Below, piece after piece: positions 9,024 through 18,933 of a DNA stretch of 50,795 nt; position 1 is the stretch's first letter; every line of letters begins with the position of its first letter. Origin of the DNA: CANNBR01 sp964592275. Its GTDB lineage: Bacteria; Babelota; Babeliae; Babelales; CAIQNR01. The DNA is taken from contig CAZQDJ010000003.1 of the NCBI GenBank assembly GCA_964592275.1, positions 1-50,795 of the forward strand, in the 5' to 3' direction. A model generated the notes under the pieces. It was not told where the DNA came from and did not search any database. It was given only the letters and a program-made list of their open reading frames with translations. Position numbers and translations under genes: made by a program.

Positions 9024-11480
9024 ATGCAGTACATAAAAAATTTCAAAACAATTGAGCTTAAAGACATTCCATTGGTTGGTGGAAAGAATGCATCTCTTGG
9101 CTATATGATGCGTCATTTGGCTGATACAGGGGTGCGCATTCCTGCTGGATTTGCGATTACGGTTGATGGGTATTGGGATCATTTGCGTACAAATGATGTG
9201 TTTGATGAAGTTATGGTTTTGACAAAAAAACTGCGTCGTATGTCTGATTTTGCTTCAATTAAAAAAGTAGGGAAAATACTCAGGGACCTTATTGAGACGG
9301 CTCCTCTTTCTGCAGCTCTTGTTGCAGAAATTACTGAAAATTATAGAGCTCTTTCTCGTGAAACAGGGTGCGCAGAATGTGTGGTTGCTGTTCGTTCTTC
9401 TGCAACAGCGGAAGATTTGCCGGATGCTTCATTTGCAGGTCAACAAGAAAGTTTTTTGAATGTTGTTGGTATAAAACAGGTGCTTGCTGCGTATAAAAAA
9501 TGTCTTGCTTCTTTATTTACCGATCGTGCCATCATGTATCGGGCAGAAAAGGGATTTGATCATCTAGCGGTGGGAATTTCTGTTGGTATTCAACAGATGG
9601 TTCGCTCTGATTCAGGAACATCTGGAGTGATGTTTACTCTTGATACAGAAAGTGGCTTTAAGGATGTTGTTGTTATTTCTTCTGCATACGGCATGGGAGA
9701 ATCGGTTGTCAAAGGAGAAGTGGTCCCTGATGAGTTTCATGTTTTTAAGCCGATGCTCAAACAAGGCCTTGATCCAATTATTAAGCGTGAATGCGGTACT
9801 AAAAAAGTAGAACGTATTTGTGTTTCTAAAAAATCAGGCACCGTAAAGCGTGCTGTTTCTGTAGAAAGATCTCGAAAATTTTCATTATCAGATGCGCAAG
9901 TTGTTGAGCTTGCAAAAACAGCGTGCATTATTGAAAGAGAGTATACGCACAACAGCGGTAGTTGGACTCCTATGGATATTGAGTGGGCGTATGATGGTGG
10001 CAATGGACTTTTATACATTGTTCAAGCGCGTCCAGAAACAGTGCATGCGCAAAAATCAAATGATTTGAGCATGACTACGTATCGTATTGCTTCTCACCAA
10101 AAAACAGAACTTGTGGTAAAGGGTCAAAGTGTTGGTCAAAAAGTGGCTGTTGGGAGAGCGCGTGTTATTGCGTCCATGAATGAAGGGTTACATTCTCTTG
10201 AAGAGGGTGAAATTTTAGTAACGCACATGACTGATCCTGATTGGGTTCCATTGATGAAAAAAGCCGCTGGTATTATTACAGAAAGCGGTGGAAGAACCTG
10301 CCATGCAGCAATTGTTTCCCGTGAATTGGGAATTCCTGCCATTGTGGGCGCAGCAGGTGCAATGAAAAAAATACAAGATGGTCAATTGGTGACGATGGAT
10401 TGTAGTACCGGCTCTGAAGGGTTTGTGTATGAAGGGGTGCTTGCAATAGAAATACAACGCACGGCACTGGAAACGCTACCAAAAACATCAGTGAAAGTAT
10501 TGTTGAATATTGCTTCTCCTGAACGTGCTTACACCTATAGCCGCTTGCCTGTTGAGGGAGTTGGCCTGGCTCGTCTTGAATTTATTATTACGAATGCAGT
10601 GCAAGTGCATCCTATGGCTCTTGTTGCTCCAGAAAAAATTCAAGACAAGAAAATTTTAAAAAAATTACAAGAAGTAACCGCTGCCTATCCTTCACCGCAG
10701 GATTTTTTTATTAAAAAAGTTGCTGAAGGAGTAGGTACAATTGCGGCGGCCTTTTTTCCTCGTCCTGTATTGGTTCGTTTTTCTGATTTTAAAAGTAATG
10801 AGTATCGCGGTCTTTTGGGTGGTTCTTATTTTGAACCATTGGAAGAAAATCCTATGATGGGATTGCGTGGTGCATCACGTTATTATCATGAACTTTATGC
10901 ACCTGCATTTGAACTTGAATGCCAAGCTATTCGCTATGTTCGTGAGGTCATGGGATTACATAATGTTAATGTGATGATTCCCTTTGTGCGTACGGTGGAA
11001 GAAGCGCGTAAGGTTACTGAGCTGTTAAAAATACAGGGTCTTGTTTCGCAACGTGGTGGGCTTGAAATTTATATGATGTGTGAAATTCCTTCAAACGTAC
11101 TTTTGATTGATCAGTTTGCGCATTATTTTGATGGTTTTTCTATTGGCTCAAATGATCTTACCCAAACAACTTTATCAGTTGATCGTGATTCTGGTTTACT
11201 GGCAAGCGTGTTTGATGAGCGTAATGAGGCGGTCATGAAGATGATGTCTTTGGCTATTCATGGTGCTCATTTTTCTGGCAAGCCGATTGGTATTTGTGGC
11301 CAAGCTCCGTCAGATTATCCTGAGGTTGCGCAGTTTTTAATGGATGAAGGTATTAACTCAATTTCACTTAATCCCGATTCTGTGATTCCTTTTTTATCAA
11401 CATTTGGGAAAACGCCGATACATAGTATGTCTCTTGCGCCTAAACATAAGGATTCCATTATCCCTGCTCAAATAGCATAG
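9024..11480 (+). CDS. ppsA: Phosphoenolpyruvate synthase
   Basis: Converts pyruvate and ATP to PEP, AMP and phosphate. The 818-residue protein has the N-terminal ATP-grasp domain (KNASLGYMMRHL, VAVRSSATAEDLPDASFAGQ), the swivelling phosphohistidine domain with GGRTCHAAIVSRELGIPA (His427), and the C-terminal PEP/pyruvate barrel with GSNDLTQTTLSVDRDSG and the catalytic Cys in GICGQAPSDYP (Cys758). The ATG at 9024 is chosen over an in-frame GTG at 9018 because AAAAGGG then has a spacing of nine rather than three bases. It stands alone and diverges from brnQ. Confidence 0.95.
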   Translation: MQYIKNFKTIELKDIPLVGGKNASLGYMMRHLADTGVRIPAGFAITVDGYWDHLRTNDVFDEVMVLTKKLRRMSDFASIKKVGKILRDLIETAPLSAALVAEITENYRALSRETGCAECVVAVRSSATAEDLPDASFAGQQESFLNVVGIKQVLAAYKKCLASLFTDRAIMYRAEKGFDHLAVGISVGIQQMVRSDSGTSGVMFTLDTESGFKDVVVISSAYGMGESVVKGEVVPDEFHVFKPMLKQGLDPIIKRECGTKKVERICVSKKSGTVKRAVSVERSRKFSLSDAQVVELAKTACIIEREYTHNSGSWTPMDIEWAYDGGNGLLYIVQARPETVHAQKSNDLSMTTYRIASHQKTELVVKGQSVGQKVAVGRARVIASMNEGLHSLEEGEILVTHMTDPDWVPLMKKAAGIITESGGRTCHAAIVSRELGIPAIVGAAGAMKKIQDGQLVTMDCSTGSEGFVYEGVLAIEIQRTALETLPKTSVKVLLNIASPERAYTYSRLPVEGVGLARLEFIITNAVQVHPMALVAPEKIQDKKILKKLQEVTAAYPSPQDFFIKKVAEGVGTIAAAFFPRPVLVRFSDFKSNEYRGLLGGSYFEPLEENPMMGLRGASRYYHELYAPAFELECQAIRYVREVMGLHNVNVMIPFVRTVEEARKVTELLKIQGLVSQRGGLEIYMMCEIPSNVLLIDQFAHYFDGFSIGSNDLTQTTLSVDRDSGLLASVFDERNEAVMKMMSLAIHGAHFSGKPIGICGQAPSDYPEVAQFLMDEGINSISLNPDSVIPFLSTFGKTPIHSMSLAPKHKDSIIPAQIA

Positions 11481-11576
11481 TCTTTTAGGGGTTTGTTGAG
11501 TTTTGGATTAACTTTTTTATTTTTGGGTTATAGTGTGAGAATGTCAATATAAAAACCTTAAACAGCGGTGATTTTC

Positions 11577-13502
11577 ATGTCAGCTATAAAAAAATTTTAT
11601 GTAACTACCCCTATTTATTATGCAACGGGAGCTCCGCATCTTGGTACTTTATATTCTACCGTGTTGGCCGATGTTGCCGCTCGTTGGCACAAAGTCTGCG
11701 GAGATGACGTTTATTTTTTAACTGGTACCGATGAGTTTGGTCAAAAAGTAGCTCAAGCTGCGCAAGAGGCAGGAAAAGATCCACAGCTCTTTGTTGATGG
11801 CTATATTAATGCGTATAAAGATTTGTGGAAACAGTATGAGATCGACTATTCCCAATTTATGCGAACGACTAATGAGTTCCATATAAAAGCGGTGCAAGCA
11901 TGGCTGCGTACGTTAATGGAAAAAGGAGATGTGTATAAAGGAGCCTATGAAGGGTGGTACTGTTTACCTTGTGAAACATATATTACCGAAAAAGATTTTG
12001 TTCCCGGCACGGTTAATCCTGCTTGTTTAAGTTGTGAGCGTCAGACTAAGTGGGTTTCTGAACCTACGTATTTTTTTAGGCTTTCTGCGTATCAAGATAA
12101 GCTCATTGCGTTTTTTCAAGAACATCCTGATTTTATTATTCCGCGAGAGCGTTTTGCTGAAGTTATTTCATTTGTAAAATCTGGCTTACAAGATATCAGT
12201 ATTTCTCGTAGCACGTTGACGTGGGGGGTGCCATTTCCTGATGATGATGCGCACGTTACCTATGTGTGGGCGGATGCTTTAAACAATTACATTACTGCTA
12301 TTGGGTATTCGCAAGACGATAAAAAAGAACAGTTTGCCAAATGGTGGCCGGCTGATATGCAGGTAATGGGTAAAGATATTGTACGTTTTCATGCAATTTA
12401 TTGGCCTGCGTTTTTGATGGCAGCTGAGTTACCAATGCCTCATCATCTTTTGGTCCATGGGTGGATTAAAGTTGGGGATTACAAAATGTCAAAATCGCGC
12501 GGTAATGCCATTAATCCCCATGAGCTTTTGAAAAACTATGGTGCTGATGCGGTTCGTTATTATTTGCTTCGTCAGCTTGCTATCACGCAAGATGGACAAT
12601 TTAGCATTGAAGATCTTGAGCAAAAAATTACATCAGATTTAGCAAATGATCTTGGAAACCTTTTAAATCGTATGATTATTCTTGCTGATAAACAAAATGC
12701 AACAACAATTACTGTTGGTGTATGGCAGGAGGAAGAGCAAGAGTTACAGAAAAAAATGGTAGCAATGTTGGAAGAAGTTTCTAAAGAAATGGAGCGTGGC
12801 TATTTTCACCTTGCACTTGCAGGTGTGTGGAAGTATGTCAGTGCGGTGAACAGTTATTTTCACGCACGCGAACCATGGAAATTAGCAAAACAAGACTCTG
12901 CTCGATTTATGACTGTTTTGAGTGCAACAGCGCATAGTCTTTATGTGATTGCATATGTACTCTGGCCAGTAATGCCGCGTAAAATGGAAGAGCTTTTGCA
13001 GGCTTTAGGCTGTACGTTTGAGTTGCAGGGTGATAGGATAAGCGAACTTAAAAATCAATCATGGAATAAGGTGTTTACTGTGCAAAAAAATGATCCTCTT
13101 TTTCAAAAACCAGAACTAATAAAAGATAGTGCTCTTGAAGCAGCCGTTGTTCTTGAACCTCAGCCGACATCAGCAGATGTAAGTATTGAAGATGTTATGA
13201 GAGTTGAGTTGCGCGCAGGGACTATCAGTGCCTGTGTGCGTGTCTCTGGTTCAGAAAAATTATTACGTATGGAAGTTGATTTTGGAGATGTTGGAAGAAG
13301 AACGATTTTTTCAGGTATTCAAAAACATTATTCTCCAGAGCAGTTGATTGAAAAACAAGCCATATTTGTTTTCAATTTAAAACCAAGAAAAATGATGGGA
13401 GAAGCTTCCTGTGGCATGCTTTTGACGGCTGAAGATGAACAAGGAAGACTTGCTTTTATTACTCCTGAACGTCCTGTTCCTAATGGACGAGTTTTGAAAT
13501 AA
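11577..13502 (+). CDS. metG: Methionyl-tRNA synthetase with C-terminal tRNA-binding domain
   Basis: Charges tRNA-Met. The 641-residue enzyme has the HIGH-type motif as HLGT (21-24) and KMSKS at 303-307. A single zinc knuckle has four cysteines (129, 132, 150 and 153). The last hundred or so residues (from about 535) form an EMAP/Trbp111-like domain (VMRVELRAGTI..., ending NGRVLK), as in long bacterial MetG. The ATG at 11577 aligns with the usual N-terminus; an in-frame GTG at 11568 is less likely. No strong Shine-Dalgarno is seen. Confidence 0.95.
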   Translation: MSAIKKFYVTTPIYYATGAPHLGTLYSTVLADVAARWHKVCGDDVYFLTGTDEFGQKVAQAAQEAGKDPQLFVDGYINAYKDLWKQYEIDYSQFMRTTNEFHIKAVQAWLRTLMEKGDVYKGAYEGWYCLPCETYITEKDFVPGTVNPACLSCERQTKWVSEPTYFFRLSAYQDKLIAFFQEHPDFIIPRERFAEVISFVKSGLQDISISRSTLTWGVPFPDDDAHVTYVWADALNNYITAIGYSQDDKKEQFAKWWPADMQVMGKDIVRFHAIYWPAFLMAAELPMPHHLLVHGWIKVGDYKMSKSRGNAINPHELLKNYGADAVRYYLLRQLAITQDGQFSIEDLEQKITSDLANDLGNLLNRMIILADKQNATTITVGVWQEEEQELQKKMVAMLEEVSKEMERGYFHLALAGVWKYVSAVNSYFHAREPWKLAKQDSARFMTVLSATAHSLYVIAYVLWPVMPRKMEELLQALGCTFELQGDRISELKNQSWNKVFTVQKNDPLFQKPELIKDSALEAAVVLEPQPTSADVSIEDVMRVELRAGTISACVRVSGSEKLLRMEVDFGDVGRRTIFSGIQKHYSPEQLIEKQAIFVFNLKPRKMMGEASCGMLLTAEDEQGRLAFITPERPVPNGRVLK

Positions 13503-13579
13503 AAATCAATGTTAGGACTTCGATAGGCTTAACGTTTAAAACAAAAAGAAGTTAGAGTAGTTATGAATAAGGTAGATCA

Positions 13580-15454
13580 ATGAAGATTGCAAAGCTCCCT
13601 CACTACGTAAAAAAGTTGTACCAATTAGGTCCGCGGACTGCTGCAAAAGTTATTTCTAACCGCATGCAGAATTCATTTTTTGAGCAATATGCTCGTTATC
13701 AAGCAGATCACAAAAAGGCCGCCTATGCGTGGCCTTTTATTTCAAATAAATATGGGCTTGGTGAATTTCAGAATTATTGGAAAGTGCTACAAAAACGTTC
13801 TCTTTCTTATTCGGATGGGTTCTATGAACAACAGCTTGCTGATCAAGAAGCGCTTACTCGACAAGCAGATTCATTTGCAAATAATTGTTTTGATATTTTA
13901 GGATCGCGTGATCAGTGTTTAATGATAATGCCATGGCATAGTGATTTTAGGTTACGGTACCAGCATCCTGACGCAGATTATTTGTTTGATAAAACGTTAT
14001 TTTATAAAGATGTAGCAATTAATGCAGGGCTTACTGATCGCCTGGTCAAAGATATTAAAGTGCCATGGGAACTTTCTCGCTGCGCACATTTTTTTATTCT
14101 TGGTGCCGCATTTAAAAAAAGTAATGAGCTTGTGTATGCACGGGCCTTTCAGGAATATGTGCAAGATTGGTTAGATGAAAACCCTTTTTTGTTAGGACCA
14201 AATTGGGTCTGCCCTATGGATGTGAGTATTCGCGCATTCAATTGGGTGTGGGCATTTCACTTTTTTAAAGATTCACAAGACCTTGAGCCTGCTTTTTGGG
14301 AACGATTTGTTTGTTCATTGTATGATCATATGATGTATCTTGAAAACAACTGGGAAGTGTATGATAAAACCTCTAATCATTATCTTTCAGATTTAATAGG
14401 ATACTATGCTCTGACGTGGTTTTTCGGAGACCTTAAAGGCATGTCAAAAAAGGCTAGTTGGTGCCACAAGCAACTGTTGAAAGAATTTGAAAAACAGGTG
14501 TTTGAAGAAGGAACTGATTACGAAGGCTCAACTGCCTATCATCGTTTAGTGACTGAAATTTTTTACCATTTTTATCTTCTTTCCCAAGAGCATGGTTTTT
14601 CTGTGCCTGAATCTTTTTTAACAAAATTAAGAAAGATGTTTTCCTTTATCGATTGGTGTTCGATTACTGATAAAGAATTTGTAAAAATTGGGGATGATGA
14701 TTCTGGAAAATTGCTTTATTACGGTATTACCAAAGAGTTAGTGGATGAACTTAAAACAACTCCTAAGGCCGATGAAAATGAAAAGTTTTTTAGCGAATTT
14801 GGACTTGCCGTTCACAAAGACACTCAGTGGCATATGACATTGCGCCACCATGCGTATCAACAACAGCAGCCATCCGGTCATTTTCATAATGATGTTGCAA
14901 GTATTACTCTTGCAATTAGAGGGATTTCTCTCTTTATTGATCCAGGTTCGTATGTATACACTCCATCTGAAGTGTGGCGTAATCGATTTCGTTCAATAGC
15001 CATCCATAATAGTTTTTATGTGGAAGATGTTGAACCAGTATTGTTTACTGATCGCTCGCTTTTTAGTCTTGATTTGCCTCTCAATAAAGTAGGTTATAAT
15101 CAGTGGAAAGTTACTCATCATTTGTATAGTATTCCTGCTTCTCGTACACTTCATTTTGAAAATGAAAAAACACTCCTCATAGAAGATGTGTGGGAAGAAG
15201 TTTTGAGCCATTCACTTGTGGGTGGTTGGAATTTTACTCTTGCGCCTCATATCATTGCACAAAAAGAAGGTTCATCATGGCTTTTGTTTTATGAAAACGA
15301 GCTACTAGCAACATTTTATTGCGAAGACCTGGCATTTGAAAAACAAGAGGGATGGTTTGCGCCTGGGTACGGGCATAAAGTTCCTTGTTCGCGTTTGGTA
15401 GCGCGTTGTGATTTAAGTGCTCAGCCAGTTAAAATTCGTATTAAGCGGACGTAG
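13580..15454 (+). CDS. Heparinase II/III-like protein
   Basis: A 624-residue protein with the two-part layout of the family. An alpha-helical toroid (about 60-390) contains TSNHYLSDLIGYYALTWFF and FEEGTDYEGSTAYHRLVTE. The C-terminal beta-sandwich (from about 415) contains SGHFHNDVASITLAIRG, ISLFIDPGSYVYT and WRNRFRSIAIHNSFYV. The candidate catalytic Tyr and His residues of polysaccharide lyases in this family fall in these motifs. No signal peptide is evident. Such genes usually sit in cell-surface polysaccharide clusters, but here the neighbour is metG, so the substrate is open. Confidence 0.8.
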   Translation: MKIAKLPHYVKKLYQLGPRTAAKVISNRMQNSFFEQYARYQADHKKAAYAWPFISNKYGLGEFQNYWKVLQKRSLSYSDGFYEQQLADQEALTRQADSFANNCFDILGSRDQCLMIMPWHSDFRLRYQHPDADYLFDKTLFYKDVAINAGLTDRLVKDIKVPWELSRCAHFFILGAAFKKSNELVYARAFQEYVQDWLDENPFLLGPNWVCPMDVSIRAFNWVWAFHFFKDSQDLEPAFWERFVCSLYDHMMYLENNWEVYDKTSNHYLSDLIGYYALTWFFGDLKGMSKKASWCHKQLLKEFEKQVFEEGTDYEGSTAYHRLVTEIFYHFYLLSQEHGFSVPESFLTKLRKMFSFIDWCSITDKEFVKIGDDDSGKLLYYGITKELVDELKTTPKADENEKFFSEFGLAVHKDTQWHMTLRHHAYQQQQPSGHFHNDVASITLAIRGISLFIDPGSYVYTPSEVWRNRFRSIAIHNSFYVEDVEPVLFTDRSLFSLDLPLNKVGYNQWKVTHHLYSIPASRTLHFENEKTLLIEDVWEEVLSHSLVGGWNFTLAPHIIAQKEGSSWLLFYENELLATFYCEDLAFEKQEGWFAPGYGHKVPCSRLVARCDLSAQPVKIRIKRT

Positions 15455-15461
15455 AAAATAA

Positions 15462-15488
15462 AAAAGGCCGAAAGAATTTTCGGCTTTT
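15462..15488 (+). terminator. Terminator after the heparinase-like gene
   Basis: A/T-flanked stem with core CCGAAA/TTTCGG and one bulged G, starting eight bases after the stop codon. Confidence 0.75.
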
Positions 15489-15539
15489 AATTTTACAATC
15501 AAACTATTCAACTAAGAGCGTTTAGCTATTATTGCGTAA

Positions 15540-15702
15540 GAGCTTATCCGAAAATTAATAGATACATTAAAAAAGTCCCGTCATCCCCAACGCTCAGTCA
15601 GTCTAACGAAACATTTTATGTTTCGCCGCGACTTCGTTCTCTGGGGATGACAGTAAAAAAACAAACTTAAAAGATGGATTGATTTAATTTTCGGATAAGC
15701 TC
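15540..15702. mobile_element. MITE copy 1 (163 bp), IS5/IS1031-like ends
   Basis: Terminal inverted repeats GAGCTTATCCGAAAATTAA are flanked by a 3-bp target duplication TAA (15537-15539 and 15703-15705). IRs beginning GAG with a TNA duplication are typical of the IS1031 group of the IS5 family. Inside the ends are unequal arms and a second inverted repeat, GTCATCCCC...GGGGATGAC, enclosing a core. No transposase is encoded, so it would need an enzyme in trans. The right end supplies the last codons of the gene at 15667. A second copy lies at 48948-49169. Confidence 0.85.
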
Positions 15703-16104
15703 TAAGTAATCATTTAGTTTTTCTTCTTCAATATTATTTTGAGCTATTTTTAAAATGAGATCCCACATTTCTTTCTTTTCTTTTAAAGATCTTTTTTTAA
15801 AAAATTCATTAAAGACAATTTGAGCCTGATCAATTGTTTCGGCATTTGAAAATTTCAACAACAAATCTTTTTCCACAATGAGTAAGGCATCCACATCATT
15901 TGCCAGTTGCTCTGAGCTCACACGAGGACTCATAGGGGCTTTGGTTTTAAGTAAATAGGTCATAAAATTGATGCGAAGTTGCTCGAGACTTTTTTCCATC
16001 AGAGGTAGAGCAACTTTCTTAACTTCAAGGGTTAAGCCATTATTCGCTTCAATAGAACCAAATCCTGCAAGAAGCAGTATCAGTATTTTATTCTTTAAAT
16101 TCAT
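15667..16104 (-). CDS. Small secreted protein with a MITE-derived C-terminus
   Basis: No family recognised. The 145-residue protein has a signal peptide (about 1-20) and is otherwise helical and charged. Its last eleven residues (ELIRKLNQSIF) are encoded by the end of MITE copy 1, starting right after the Leu codon that is part of the target duplication. Reading across the empty site (removing the element and one TAA/TTA) gives an ancestral ending of Leu-Arg-Asn-Asn-Ser then stop. The gene therefore lost a few residues and gained eleven. Because only the extreme C-terminus changed, the protein may still work. Confidence 0.65.
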   Translation of the reverse strand: MNLKNKILILLLAGFGSIEANNGLTLEVKKVALPLMEKSLEQLRINFMTYLLKTKAPMSPRVSSEQLANDVDALLIVEKDLLLKFSNAETIDQAQIVFNEFFKKRSLKEKKEMWDLILKIAQNNIEEEKLNDYLELIRKLNQSIF

Positions 16105-16237
16105 ATAATTACCCCAATATTTAGTAAGTAAATTTAATTTTTTTATCTAGATTTACTGTAAATGTTTTTATATAAAATACAATCAAGAATTGATAGATTA
16201 TGTAGCTAGAGACGCATTTTAAGCTTTTTGATGAATG

Positions 16238-16264
16238 AAAAAGCCGAGCGTTAACTCGGCCTTT
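16238..16264 (-). terminator. Terminator after topA
   Basis: GCCGAG (16243-16248) pairs with CTCGGC (16255-16260) around a six-base loop; read on the minus strand it is followed by five Ts. Confidence 0.8.
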
Positions 16265-16293
16265 AATTTTACAAATGTGCTTTGCAAAAAATG

Positions 16294-18537
16294 TTAGCTT
16301 TTGTAGCCACATTTTTTGTCAGCGCATTCTAATGCAACACCATTAGTTTTTGGATCTAATTTTTTAAGAACTGCAGGTGCCTGGCATTGTGGGCAAGGAG
16401 TTTCTTGGATATCGCCAAAAAGAGCGTACTTACAGGTTGGATAATTTTTGCAGCCCCAAAAGGTTCCACCGCGCCATTTACGTTCAACTACATCGCCTTT
16501 GTCTTGTGGACATTGGAATCCAGCTTTATTTTGTTGGATATATTTGCAGTCTGGGTAACCAGAGCAGGAGACGAATTTTCCAAATCTTCCCATCATTTCA
16601 CGTAATGGTTTTTTACAATCAGGACAATTAATGTCCAATGTTTGAGGTTTTTCTTTTTCTACCAAGATAATAGCTCCTGTGGCTTCGTCACGTATAAAAT
16701 TTGAAGTGAATGCGCATTCTGGAAATCCTTCGCAGCCAATGAATTCACCGGCTTTTCCAAAACGAATAAGTAATTTTTTTTCTTTACATTCAGGGCATAT
16801 GATGTCAGTTGGTTGTGATGAACGGCCTAGAGTACCTTTGAATGCAATGAGATCTTTTTCGAAATTTTCCCAGAATGAGTTGAGTAGTTTATCTCGATCT
16901 AGTTCTCCTTCTGCAATTTTATCAAGATCTTCTTCCATGAGTGCGGTAAACTTGATGTTCATAATATGAGCAAAATTTTCGCTTAAAACTTTAGTTACGA
17001 GCATTCCAAGTTCAGTGGGAATAAATCGTTTTTTATCAACGGTAGTATATTCGCGAGCGCAGATGGTGTTCATGATAGTCGCATAGGTGGACGGTCTACC
17101 GATGCCTTCTTTTTCCAGCTCTTTAACAAGCGAAGCTTCACTGTAACGCGGTGGTGGTTGGGTAAAATGTTGTTTTGGATCGATCTTTTTCAAGTTAAGA
17201 TCAGCATCTTTTTTAAAGCCTTCTGGCACTTTTACTTTTTCATCTTTTTCGTCAGTATCATCTTCTTCATCGTTATAAGCGGCTAAGAAACCATCAAATA
17301 GTAAGGTCGAACCAATAGCTTTAAAGAGATATTTGCCACCTTTGATAACTACTTGGCGTTGTGCATAATTAGCAGGTGTCATTTGAGATGCAACAAAACG
17401 ATGCCAAATAAGTTCGTATACTTTTGCTTGGGCTGGTTCTGCAAATGCTTTCACTTGTTCTGGTGTAATAGAAACATCAATGGGGCGAATTGCTTCGTGT
17501 GCATCTTGGGTATTTGCTGTTGATTTTTTTTCATAGATGTTTGCAGAAGCGGGTAAATATTTTCCACCGAATTTTTTAGAAATATAGTCGCGTACGCTAA
17601 CAAGAGCACTGTCTGCAATACGTAGAGAATCGGTACGCATATAGGTAATAAGTGCTACGGGTGTTGAGTCGCCAAGCGTGATCCCTTCATAGAGATTTTG
17701 TGCTAATTGCATCGTTTTTTTTACTGAGAATCCAAGACGGTTATAAGCAGCTTGTTGCAGAGTACTGGTCATAAAAGGAGGCAGTGGGTTTCTTATGCGG
17801 GTTTTATCGTTGATTTCTGCAATTGAATACGTAACATTTTCAAGATCTTTGAGAATTTTTTTTGCTTGCTCTTCAGAGGTGATCTCCGCTTTTTCTTTAC
17901 CGATATTGGTTAAAGGAGCGGGTATTTGGCCTTCTTCATTTTTGAAAAGACCGGTGATAGACCAGTATTCTTCCGGTTTAAATTCTCTAATTGCTGTTTC
18001 GCGTTCACAGATAATTTTAAGTGCAACCGATTGTACTCGTCCAGCAGAAAGACCCTTGGTTATTTTTTTCCATAAAATAGGAGAAACTTCGTAACCAACC
18101 CAGCGGTCAAGTACACGGCGTGCTTGTTGTGCAGCAACCTTTTTCATATCAATCGAGCCAGGATGTTCTATCGCTTTGATAACGGCTGACTTAGTAATTT
18201 CGTTAAAGGCGATGCGATAAATATTTTTTGGGTTTTTTACTAATTTTTTAACTTCTTCGTATACGTGCCAGGCAATAATTTCACCTTCACGGTCAGGATC
18301 GGGAGCGAGGTAGACTTCATCAACCCCTGCAGCCGCTTTGCAAAGCTCTGCAATTGTTTTTTCTTTTTTATCAATGGCGACATAAGACAAGGCAATCGGA
18401 TCCCGTGTGACACCCATTTCTTTGGTTGGCAAATCTTTGATATGCCCCATCGTGGCCATAATTTTAAAATCAGGACCAAGAAACTTCTGAATAGTCTTGA
18501 TTTTTGCGGGAGATTCTACGATTAACAGTCTCTTCAT
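16294..18537 (-). CDS. topA: DNA topoisomerase I (type IA)
   Basis: Relaxes negative supercoils through a 5'-phosphotyrosine intermediate. The 747-residue protein starts with a TOPRIM domain (LLIVESPAKIKTI; acidic DPDREGE at 80-86). The catalytic Tyr lies in ITYMRTDSLRI (Tyr299). The C-terminus from about 585 holds four four-cysteine zinc ribbons; the last has wider C-x-x-C spacing (CPQCQ...CADKKC). Length and order are normal for bacterial TopA. It is a single-gene unit with its own terminator. Confidence 0.97.
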   Translation of the reverse strand: MKRLLIVESPAKIKTIQKFLGPDFKIMATMGHIKDLPTKEMGVTRDPIALSYVAIDKKEKTIAELCKAAAGVDEVYLAPDPDREGEIIAWHVYEEVKKLVKNPKNIYRIAFNEITKSAVIKAIEHPGSIDMKKVAAQQARRVLDRWVGYEVSPILWKKITKGLSAGRVQSVALKIICERETAIREFKPEEYWSITGLFKNEEGQIPAPLTNIGKEKAEITSEEQAKKILKDLENVTYSIAEINDKTRIRNPLPPFMTSTLQQAAYNRLGFSVKKTMQLAQNLYEGITLGDSTPVALITYMRTDSLRIADSALVSVRDYISKKFGGKYLPASANIYEKKSTANTQDAHEAIRPIDVSITPEQVKAFAEPAQAKVYELIWHRFVASQMTPANYAQRQVVIKGGKYLFKAIGSTLLFDGFLAAYNDEEDDTDEKDEKVKVPEGFKKDADLNLKKIDPKQHFTQPPPRYSEASLVKELEKEGIGRPSTYATIMNTICAREYTTVDKKRFIPTELGMLVTKVLSENFAHIMNIKFTALMEEDLDKIAEGELDRDKLLNSFWENFEKDLIAFKGTLGRSSQPTDIICPECKEKKLLIRFGKAGEFIGCEGFPECAFTSNFIRDEATGAIILVEKEKPQTLDINCPDCKKPLREMMGRFGKFVSCSGYPDCKYIQQNKAGFQCPQDKGDVVERKWRGGTFWGCKNYPTCKYALFGDIQETPCPQCQAPAVLKKLDPKTNGVALECADKKCGYKS

Positions 18538-18933
18538 GTACCTTTTTATCCATGGTTAGATGATTGTGTAGGCCTCTTTTATCGATTGAGTAGTGTTATA
18601 GAGTGATGCTGAAGAGGAGGTTTATTTTATGATTCCTTTTTTAAGATATAGAAAGAAAATACAAAGAGTCAAACTTTTCTTTAAAATAGGTGAGAATAGC
18701 AGGTGTTATTAGGTAGAACTGGGTTGTCTCCGATTGGAACGCGATGAACGATTATAGTTGAAAAAGCAATCAAACAGAATGCTAATCGCACAGGGTATAC
18801 TTGCGCCTTGAGCAAAAAAAATTGAAAAGTAATATTTTTAAATGAGGTGTTCTTATACCAAAAAAATAAGAAAAAAAATTCTAAAAAGAGTAGGTTCAAT
18901 TTTCTATTGATTATCATTAAAAAAGGAAAATTC
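18538..18933. other. Intergenic region between topA and plsC
   Basis: About 400 bases with no supported gene; it must carry the divergent promoters of topA and plsC. A minus-strand open frame (18681-18974) runs through it and into plsC but lacks a start with a ribosome site. Its 3' end reads VPIGDNPVLPNNTCYSHLF, which looks protein-like and could be a decayed gene end. Confidence 0.4.
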
